Shown here: piece after piece, positions 58,233 to 64,000 of the stretch
How positions within the stretch are numbered: the stretch's first letter is position 1
Layout: each line of letters starts with the position of its first letter
NCBI RefSeq assembly: GCF_036404135.1
Contig: NZ_DASWPE010000098.1
Location: forward strand, 128,711-192,710
Direction: 5' to 3'
Length of the DNA: 64,000 bases
From: Rhodopseudomonas_A sp036404135
GTDB taxonomy: Bacteria; Pseudomonadota; Alphaproteobacteria; Rhizobiales; Xanthobacteraceae
Translations under genes and position numbers: made by a program
The notes under the pieces: model-generated
Databases searched by the model: none
Seen by the model: the letters and a program-made list of their open reading frames with translations, nothing else
What the model was told of the DNA's origin: nothing

Positions 58233-58409
58233 TGTTCGCAGCGAGTGATGAACGAGGCGCCGGCAGGCGTCAACTGCGCGGCCGCCGCGCGATCCCGAGA
58301 CCGCCCTGGTTCCGCGCGGCGCCGGCCCTTAGCCGCCCCGGCACCGCCCAAAGCCGGCTTGCCTGCCACGCCTCGGTGGCTTACTCGTGCCCCCGGGGTC
58401 GGGGTGATC

Positions 58410-59660
58410 ATGCTGCAATTGCAATCGGCGTTTGGTGTCTTCGCGCTGCTCATGCTGGCGTGGACGTTCGGCGAAAACCGCGGCGCGGTGTCGCTGAAAC
58501 AGGTGGTGACCGGCCTCGCCGCCAGCCTTGTCACCGCGGTGGCGCTGTTGAAGCTGCCGATCGTGGCCCACGGCTTCGGCGTCATCAACGACGCCGTCGG
58601 GGTGATCTCCAGCGCCAGCCGCGCCGGCACCAGCTTCGTGTTCGGCTATCTCGGCGGCGGAACGCTGCCGTTCGATCCCAAGGCGCCGGGCGCAGATTTC
58701 ATCCTCGCGTTCCAGGCGCTGCCGATCGTGCTGGTGATGAGCGTGCTGACCACGCTGTTGTTCTACTGGAAGATCCTGCCGCCGATCGTGCGCGGCATGG
58801 CCTGGGCCCTGCAACGCACGCTCGGCGTCGGCGGCGCGGTCGGGCTGTCGACCGCCGCCAACGTGTTTCTCGGCATGGTGGAAGCGCCGCTGTTCATCCG
58901 GCCCTATCTGGCGCAACTGACCCGCGCCGAATTGTTTCTGGTGATGACCGGCGGCATGGCCGGGATCGCCGGCACCGTGCTGGTGCTGTACGCCACGCTG
59001 CTGGCACCGCTGATCCCCGACGCCGCGGTGCATTTCGTCATCGCCTCGGTGGTCGGCGCGCCGGCCTCGATCCTGATCAGCCTGATCATGGTGCCGGAGA
59101 CCACCGCGCAGCGCACCGGCGGCCTGGCGGTCGATCCCTCCGGGCTGGCGTCGAACAGCATGGACGCCGTGGTCAAGGGCACCAGCGCCGGGCTCGAGCT
59201 GTTGCTCAACATCATCGCCATGCTGATCGTGCTGGTGGCGCTGGTCTATCTGATCAACGCCGGGCTCGGGCTATTGCCTTGGTTCGGCGGCGAGGCGATC
59301 TCGCTGCAGCGGCTGCTCGGCTATGCGATGGCGCCGGTGTGCTGGCTGCTCGGCCTGCCGTGGGACCAGGCGGTCACGGCCGGCGCGCTGATGGGCATCA
59401 AGACCGTGCTCAACGAATTGATCGCCTATGTGCAATTCGCGCAATTGCCGCCCGACGCGCTGGATGCCCGCTCCCGGCTAATCATGCTCTATGCGATGTG
59501 CGGCTTCGCCAATTTCGGCAGCCTCGGCATCATGATCGGCGGGCTCGGCACCATGGCGCCGCAGCGCCGCGAGGAGATCGCAGCGCTCGGGCTGAAGTCG
59601 ATCGTCTCCGGCACGCTGACCACCTGCCTGATCGGAGCGATCGTCGGCGTGGTGAGTTAG
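58410..59660 (+). CDS. NupC-family concentrative nucleoside transporter
   Basis: 416 residues from ATG 58410; the frame is open 55 codons further upstream but those are non-hydrophobic Arg/Ala-rich codons unlike the family. Family blocks: MLQLQSAFGVFALLMLAWTF, SFVFGYLGGGTLPFDP (with FILAFQALPIVLVMS), STAANVFLGMVEAPLFIRPY (nucleoside/Na or proton binding), LMTGGMAGIAGTV-like and GIKTVLNELIAYVQF. About eight to ten membrane helices with re-entrant hairpins. It imports nucleosides with protons or Na. Confidence 0.92.
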   Translation: MLQLQSAFGVFALLMLAWTFGENRGAVSLKQVVTGLAASLVTAVALLKLPIVAHGFGVINDAVGVISSASRAGTSFVFGYLGGGTLPFDPKAPGADFILAFQALPIVLVMSVLTTLLFYWKILPPIVRGMAWALQRTLGVGGAVGLSTAANVFLGMVEAPLFIRPYLAQLTRAELFLVMTGGMAGIAGTVLVLYATLLAPLIPDAAVHFVIASVVGAPASILISLIMVPETTAQRTGGLAVDPSGLASNSMDAVVKGTSAGLELLLNIIAMLIVLVALVYLINAGLGLLPWFGGEAISLQRLLGYAMAPVCWLLGLPWDQAVTAGALMGIKTVLNELIAYVQFAQLPPDALDARSRLIMLYAMCGFANFGSLGIMIGGLGTMAPQRREEIAALGLKSIVSGTLTTCLIGAIVGVVS

Positions 59661-59891
59661 GCCGCCGCCAATCACGTCATGAGGTGCGGGCTGGGCACCG
59701 CGACGCGTGCCACCGCTACGGCTGATAAGAATCAAGACGTGCCGAACCATCACCTATGGCTGCCCGGTCCACAGGAATACCCAGAGTCGAACATCCGGAA
59801 GACGCGGACCCGCCAAAGCCACTTGCGGCCGTCGCCTGCTGGGATTTTGCTCGCCAGGGTGGCCGGTGAGCGTTGCCACGAACGTTGGAGG

Positions 59892-60557
59892 ATGACAATC
59901 GTGCGACCGGTCGTGACCGTCTACAGCGAGGTTTCGGCGGATGGAAAGTCAGTCCATCGTCGCAACGGCTCCAGCAAAGACATGATGGTATTCGAAGACG
60001 ATGCGGTAAAGAAATATCGACATGAGCTTCGTGCCAGGTCGGACGCGATCATGGTGGGAAGCAACACAATACGGCTCGACGACCCCCATCTCACGGTTCG
60101 CAATGCGCTGGGGACCAGCCCTTTGAGGGTGATACCGGTCTCTACGGGCGACATTCCTCCAACTTCAAATATCCTGCGAGATGGTGGACGAACGTTGATC
60201 GCGGTGGGAGCATCGGCGCCGCTCGCCCGCATTCACGCGCTCCGCCAAGCTGGCGCCGCGGTCCTCACGATGGAAACAGAACAGATTGATCTGACTATGC
60301 TCCTGAGCCATCTGTACTCCCTGAATATTCGTTCGCTGATGGTCGAGGGCGGCGCGACCCTGCTTGCGGCGTTGTTCCGCGCGCGTCTGGTGGACCGGCT
60401 CATCGTGCAGCACCTCCCGGTTATTTTTGGCGGTCGCGATACGCCGTCGATGGTAGGAGGAGCGGCCATCGCTGGCATCGACGAGGCGATCGAAATTCGG
60501 CTTTCCGAAGTATTGCGGATTGGAGGCCACGCAATAATCTCCTACCAATGCAAATAG
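59892..60557 (+). CDS. RibD C-terminal/dihydrofolate-reductase-fold reductase
   Basis: 221 residues from ATG 59892 with GGAGG just upstream. VVTVYSEVSADGK, SDAIMVGSNTIRLDDPHLTV, IPVSTGDIPPTSNIL, IRSLMVEGGATLLAALFRAR and LVDRLIVQHLPVIFGG follow the pattern of the RibD-C (HTP reductase) family using NADPH. No deaminase domain is present, so it could serve in riboflavin or, as in many stand-alone copies, an unknown pteridine/pyrimidine reduction. Codon use is less GC-biased than neighbours. A tail-anchored protein follows after 13 bp. Confidence 0.85.
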   Translation: MTIVRPVVTVYSEVSADGKSVHRRNGSSKDMMVFEDDAVKKYRHELRARSDAIMVGSNTIRLDDPHLTVRNALGTSPLRVIPVSTGDIPPTSNILRDGGRTLIAVGASAPLARIHALRQAGAAVLTMETEQIDLTMLLSHLYSLNIRSLMVEGGATLLAALFRARLVDRLIVQHLPVIFGGRDTPSMVGGAAIAGIDEAIEIRLSEVLRIGGHAIISYQCK

Positions 60558-60570
60558 AAGAGGCGCAGCG

Positions 60571-61164
60571 ATGGGTCGGTTCTTGGTCGAGGCTCAGGTC
60601 ATGGCCGCGCTGGTCGGGATCCCACAACCAGAAGCAGCTCGGATCGAGCAAAGATTCCTGACCCGGAGCGAGAAAGACGCGGGCCGGATCGAAGTCACTC
60701 CTTACAGGTCCATCCAAAAATGCGCTGAAGCTGTCAGAAATCAACGGGTAACCGCTATCTGTATCTGGCTTCGTGCGTTCGATCCCGCCGAACTTGTTTC
60801 GTTCATCGGCGATGTCAGAGTCACACACCCGTTCATTTCATTCTGTCTCGTTGGCACGACCGATGACCTCAACCAATTGCGCGGGATACACAAAGGATGG
60901 CAACAGCGTTTCCGTCACTACTTCAAGATATATTCAGACGACGGCACGTTTGACGCCTATGTTGACGTGGTACGGGATTTGTTCGTGGCGGACGCGATCA
61001 AGATGCGCGCCCTTGGCCACTACCAAACGTTGCCTGGCGGCATGGTCAAATTTGTCCCACAGGCTCCTGCCGGCTTTTGGATCCAAGGTTGGTTCTCGGT
61101 CGGCTCTGCGATCACTGGCGCTGGCTTCGGCGCACTGCTGACGTTTCTGCTTTCGAAAGGCTGA
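60571..61164 (+). CDS. tail-anchored protein of unknown function
   Basis: 197 residues; likely co-transcribed with the RibD-C reductase (13 bp gap). The N-terminal ~130 residues look like an alpha/beta domain (AICIWLRAFDPAELVSFIGD, FISFCLVGTTDDLNQLRG), perhaps receiver- or TIR-like in topology, with no catalytic motif I can name. A single hydrophobic helix at the end (FSVGSAITGAGFGALLTFLL) anchors it by the tail. The lower GC of the pair suggests transfer. Confidence 0.6.
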   Translation: MGRFLVEAQVMAALVGIPQPEAARIEQRFLTRSEKDAGRIEVTPYRSIQKCAEAVRNQRVTAICIWLRAFDPAELVSFIGDVRVTHPFISFCLVGTTDDLNQLRGIHKGWQQRFRHYFKIYSDDGTFDAYVDVVRDLFVADAIKMRALGHYQTLPGGMVKFVPQAPAGFWIQGWFSVGSAITGAGFGALLTFLLSKG

Positions 61165-61383
61165 GCCGCGCGGCGATGCGGCCGGCAACGGCCGCGAAGC
61201 GTCGCTGGCCGTCGTTCTCGAATGGATTTGGCGCACGACAAGAGAACCCCTCCCCAGTCCCCGATCCCGTCTGCCCGATGCTGCATCTCATGCCGCGAAC
61301 GGCGTCCGATGCTATCGCCCCCGCACCGCAGAGCAGCTACGCGCTGCGCCGCGTCCGGGGAATGGGTCATTCTCGGCCGCCGC

Positions 61384-61668
61384 TCAATGCAGCCGGAACA
61401 CGCCGTCGATGGCGCGCAGTTCGGCCGGCTTGATCAGCTTGGAATGCGCCACCGTGACCGCAAACAGCGGCCCCTCCAGGGTCTTTTCCCAGAAGCTCAG
61501 AAAATCCTTCAGCGCCGGGAAATGCGGGAACAGGTCGTAATCCTGCCAGACGTAGCTTTGCAGCAGCCAGTGCCGATCCGGACGGCGATAGAGAATCTCC
61601 GCCGTGGTCAGACCATAGCCCAACACCTGCTTGCGAAAGTCCTTCGACACCTCGACCCGAGAGCCCAT
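61384..61668 (-). CDS. usg: Usg-family protein
   Basis: 94 residues from ATG 61668, which has GGAGG at ideal spacing. Signature EVSKDFRKQVLGYGLTTAEI and HWLLQSYVWQDYDLFPHFPA, FLSFWEKTLEGPLFAVTVAH. Usg is a small conserved alphaproteobacterial protein of unknown function, found near trp or phasin-like genes elsewhere. Here it is divergent from groES. Confidence 0.88.
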   Translation of the reverse strand: MGSRVEVSKDFRKQVLGYGLTTAEILYRRPDRHWLLQSYVWQDYDLFPHFPALKDFLSFWEKTLEGPLFAVTVAHSKLIKPAELRAIDGVFRLH

Positions 61669-61874
61669 GCCAACCTCCATGCTTGCATGAAAATTTTGAC
61701 GTCAGACGGCAATCCATCTCAAGCCTAAAAGTTTAACGACGTGTTGAAAAATTCAGCGTTAGCAGCGACTTAGGGTCAGTGCTAGTAGCCGCCGGGGAGG
61801 CCTTCGAGCGATTCACGCTGCGCGGCAAGGCTGGCAGTCGTCATATTCGAGTGCCAAATTGTTTGCTACAAGCT

Positions 61875-61903
61875 CTTGCCGAAGAAGCCGCTTTGGCTTA
61901 TTT
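61875..61903 (+). promoter_or_regulatory. candidate groES promoter
   Basis: CTTGCC (61875-61880), 17 bp spacer, TTATTT (61898-61903). It stands 12 bp upstream of the CIRCE element and about 80 bp before the groES start, the expected layout for HrcA-repressed heat-shock promoters. The -35 resembles both sigma-70 and sigma-32 types. The rest of the 61681-61984 gap shows no gene. Confidence 0.6.
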
Positions 61904-61915
61904 GCAGGCGGTCGG

Positions 61916-61942
61916 CTGGCACTCGCTAGCGCCGACTGCCAA
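61916..61942 (+). promoter_or_regulatory. CIRCE operator (HrcA-binding)
   Basis: CTGGCACTC, nine bases, GACTGCCAA. Consensus is TTAGCACTC-N9-GAGTGCTAA; each arm matches at seven of nine bases. It lies 42 bp upstream of the groES ATG, where HrcA binding represses groESL in unstressed cells. Confidence 0.85.
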
Positions 61943-61984
61943 TTTCCAAAATTCGAACATCGTCAGAAACTTAGGAGGACTTGC

Positions 61985-62302
61985 ATGAAATTCCGTCCGC
62001 TTCACGACCGCGTTGTAGTCAAGCGCATCGACGCCGAAGAGAAGACCGCAGGCGGTATCATCATCCCCGACAGCGCCAAGGAAAAGCCCTCGCAGGGCGA
62101 GATCCTGTCGGTCGGCCCCGGCGGCCGCGACGAGTCCGGCAAGCTGATCCCGATCGATCTGGCGGTCGGCGATCGCGTGCTGTTCGGCAAGTGGTCCGGC
62201 ACTGAGGTCAAGCTCGATGGTCAGGAAGTGCTGATCATGAAGGAAAGCGACATCCTGGGCGTGCTCACCGACCTGCCCTCGTCGAAGAAGAAGGCGGCGT
62301 AA
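61985..62302 (+). CDS. groES: GroES co-chaperonin
   Basis: 105 residues, ATG with AGGAGG upstream. MKFRPLHDRVVVKRIDAEEK, the mobile loop KTAGGIIIPDSAKEKPSQGE and VGDRVLFGKWSGTEVKLDGQ are diagnostic. GroES heptamer caps GroEL for folding in the cytosol. It is controlled by CIRCE upstream. A Lys-rich tail (SSKKKAA) extends it slightly beyond the usual ~95-98 residues. Confidence 0.98.
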   Translation: MKFRPLHDRVVVKRIDAEEKTAGGIIIPDSAKEKPSQGEILSVGPGGRDESGKLIPIDLAVGDRVLFGKWSGTEVKLDGQEVLIMKESDILGVLTDLPSSKKKAA

Positions 62303-62310
62303 GCCGTAGC

Positions 62311-62428
62311 CGTCATCCTGAGGTGCCCGAGCGCAGCGAGGGCCTCGAAGGATGACGCACCAAGCGACGACCACGCCATCCGCCATCCTTCGAGGCTCGC
62401 CGAAGTCGGCTCGCACCTCAGGATGACG
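62311..62428. repeat. palindromic repeat between groES and groEL (CCTGAGGTGC family)
   Basis: CGTCATCCTGAGGTGC at the left and GCACCTCAGGATGACG at the right, with CCTCGAAGGATG/CATCCTTCGAGG inside. Sister of 43619-43725. It fills most of the 157 bp between the two genes and can form a long hairpin in the groESL transcript. Confidence 0.9.
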
Positions 62429-62459
62429 GACCAACCTCAAAACCCAAGGGAAACCATCC

Positions 62460-64000
62460 ATGTCAGCTAAAGAAGTGAAATTCGGCGTCGACGCCCGCGA
62501 CCGCATGCTGCGCGGCGTCGATATCCTCGCCAACGCCGTCAAGGTGACGCTCGGCCCGAAGGGCCGCAACGTCGTGCTCGACAAGTCGTTCGGCGCGCCC
62601 CGCATCACCAAGGACGGCGTCACCGTCGCCAAGGAAGTCGAGCTCGAGGACAAGTTCGAGAACATGGGCGCCCAGATGGTGCGCGAAGTGGCCTCGAAGT
62701 CCGCGGATCTCGCCGGCGACGGCACCACCACCGCGACCGTGCTGGCCGCGGCGATCGTCCGTGAAGGCGCCAAGTCGGTCGCCGCCGGCATGAACCCGAT
62801 GGATCTGAAGCGCGGCATCGACCTCGCGGTGGAAGCCGTGGTCGCCGATCTCGTCAAGAACTCCAAGAAGGTCACCTCGAACGAGGAGATCGCCCAGGTC
62901 GGCACCATCTCCGCCAATGGCGACGCCGAAATCGGCAAGTTCCTGTCGGACGCGATGAAGAAGGTCGGCAACGAGGGCGTCATCACCGTCGAGGAAGCCA
63001 AGTCGCTGGAAACCGAACTCGACGTCGTCGAGGGCATGCAGTTCGACCGCGGCTACATTTCGCCCTACTTCGTCACCAACGCCGACAAGATGCGCGTCGA
63101 ATTCGACGACGCCTACATCCTGATCAACGAGAAGAAGCTCTCCAACCTCAACGAACTGCTGCCGCTGCTCGAAGCCGTGGTGCAGACCGGCAAGCCGCTG
63201 GTGATCGTCGCTGAAGACGTCGAGGGCGAAGCCCTGGCGACTCTGGTGGTGAACCGGCTGCGCGGCGGCCTCAAGGTTGCCGCCGTCAAGGCGCCGGGCT
63301 TCGGCGATCGCCGCAAGGCGATGCTGCAGGACATCGCGATCCTGACCGGCGGCCAGGCGATCTCGGAAGACCTCGGCATCAAGCTCGAGAACGTCACGCT
63401 GGCGATGCTGGGCCGCGCCAAGAAGGTGTCGATCGACAAGGAAAACACCACCATCGTCAACGGCGCCGGCAAGAAGGCCGACATCGAAGCCCGCGTCGCC
63501 CAGATCAAGGCGCAGATCGAGGAGACCACCTCGGACTACGACCGTGAGAAGCTGCAGGAGCGTCTGGCCAAGCTCGCCGGCGGCGTCGCGGTGATCCGCG
63601 TCGGCGGCGCCACCGAGATCGAAGTCAAGGAGCGCAAGGACCGCGTCGACGACGCGATGCATGCGACCCGTGCGGCGGTCGAGGAAGGCATTCTGCCGGG
63701 CGGCGGCGTCGCTCTGCTGCGCGCCTCCGAGCAGCTGAAGCGCATCAAGACCCAGAACGACGACCAGAAGACCGGCGTCGAAATCGTCCGCAAGGCGCTG
63801 TCCTGGCCGGCCCGCCAGATCGCCATCAACGCCGGCGAAGACGGCTCGGTGATCGTCGGCAAGATCCTCGAGAAGGATCAGTATTCGTACGGCTTCGACA
63901 GCCAGACCGGCGAATATGGCGACATGGTCAAGAAGGGCATCATCGACCCCACCAAGGTGGTGCGTGCGGCGATCCAGAACGCGGCCTCGGTCGCAGCACT
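62460..64000 (+). CDS. groEL: GroEL chaperonin (3' partial)
   Basis: The ATG at 62460 opens MSAKEVKFGVDARDRMLRGV and the frame runs to the window end (about 513 of ~545 residues). ATP site GDGTTTATVLA, VTLGPKGRNVVLDKSFGAP, and GGGVALLRA in the equatorial domain are present. GroEL folds proteins in its cavity with GroES. The distance to groES is enlarged by a palindromic repeat. Confidence 0.98.
   Translation, partial: MSAKEVKFGVDARDRMLRGVDILANAVKVTLGPKGRNVVLDKSFGAPRITKDGVTVAKEVELEDKFENMGAQMVREVASKSADLAGDGTTTATVLAAAIVREGAKSVAAGMNPMDLKRGIDLAVEAVVADLVKNSKKVTSNEEIAQVGTISANGDAEIGKFLSDAMKKVGNEGVITVEEAKSLETELDVVEGMQFDRGYISPYFVTNADKMRVEFDDAYILINEKKLSNLNELLPLLEAVVQTGKPLVIVAEDVEGEALATLVVNRLRGGLKVAAVKAPGFGDRRKAMLQDIAILTGGQAISEDLGIKLENVTLAMLGRAKKVSIDKENTTIVNGAGKKADIEARVAQIKAQIEETTSDYDREKLQERLAKLAGGVAVIRVGGATEIEVKERKDRVDDAMHATRAAVEEGILPGGGVALLRASEQLKRIKTQNDDQKTGVEIVRKALSWPARQIAINAGEDGSVIVGKILEKDQYSYGFDSQTGEYGDMVKKGIIDPTKVVRAAIQNAASVAA

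Noticed and set aside
61779..61988. 69-codon plus-strand frame upstream of groES
   Set aside because: It covers the promoter and CIRCE operator and has no family pattern.
42807..62428. Palindromic repeats as CRISPR arrays
   Set aside because: They are single, long, internally symmetrical and scattered; there are no evenly spaced repeats with unique spacers and no cas genes.

Overview
The window joins two kinds of DNA from one alphaproteobacterium. The right third (about 42.66-64 kb) is GC-rich core chromosome of the Bradyrhizobium/Rhodopseudomonas type. This rests on groES-groEL with a CIRCE operator, usg, an Anbu/ATP-grasp/alpha-E/transglutaminase cluster, large cytoplasmic-tip chemoreceptors and families of long palindromic intergenic repeats. 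The left two thirds (1 to about 42.62 kb) is an integrated mobile island whose left end lies outside the window. The genus is inferred from gene content, not from a search.

The island has a mosaic layout. From the left: a partial RepB-like partition protein, small element proteins, an ArdC antirestriction gene with a broken ArdC relic nearby, a possible Cap15-like membrane gene between two ~155 bp direct repeats, an SDR-fold/TetR divergent pair, a HicAB toxin-antitoxin and a serine recombinase (1-8.4 kb). Next comes mobilization module 1: four small envelope or secreted proteins, a VirD4/TraG coupling ATPase and a MobA-type relaxase (8.5-13.9 kb). A five-gene minus-strand operon follows (14.1-18.1 kb): deoxyribohydrolase-like protein, phosphoribosyltransferase-like protein, P-loop kinase, Trypco1 protein and trypsin-like protease. 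I regard it as the most interesting candidate conflict system here. Then come an S1/P1 nuclease, a DUF2235 alpha/beta hydrolase and a membrane protein downstream of mobilization module 2, which has a second relaxase and a second coupling ATPase facing apart across a candidate oriT. After these are an HtpX-like protease, an LprI-domain protein, a DUF4236/VWA/PP2C/kinase (TerY-P-like) operon, a large ParB-like protein, a PD-(D/E)XK-like operon with DUF3892, an XRE/ImmA pair, a Fic toxin with its small partner, and a tyrosine integrase.

The chromosomal junction is unusual. Right of the integrase lies only the 5' 41 nt of a host tRNA-Leu(UAA), cut in the anticodon arm. Left of the integrase is a complete second tRNA-Leu(UAA) interrupted by a ~207 nt group I intron placed exactly inside the anticodon. 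My reading is that the element disrupts the host tRNA gene and carries its own replacement, and that the intron keeps that replacement from being an integrase target.

Both relaxases are MOBQ-like (tyrosine near residue 25, HxH motif). Each has, at a similar distance and orientation upstream, a sequence TAAGTGCGCT(A/G)TT that resembles the RSF1010 nic region. No mating-pair (VirB/Trb) genes are visible, so the element is either mobilizable or has those genes further left.

The core region runs: HCCA-isomerase-like protein, glutathione transferase, conserved hypothetical, gpt, CinA-like protein, the Anbu-type peptide-modification cluster interrupted by two chemoreceptor genes, GNAT, SDR, MFS and NupC-like transporters, a RibD-C-type reductase with a tail-anchored partner, usg, and groES-groEL. 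The last gene runs off the right edge.
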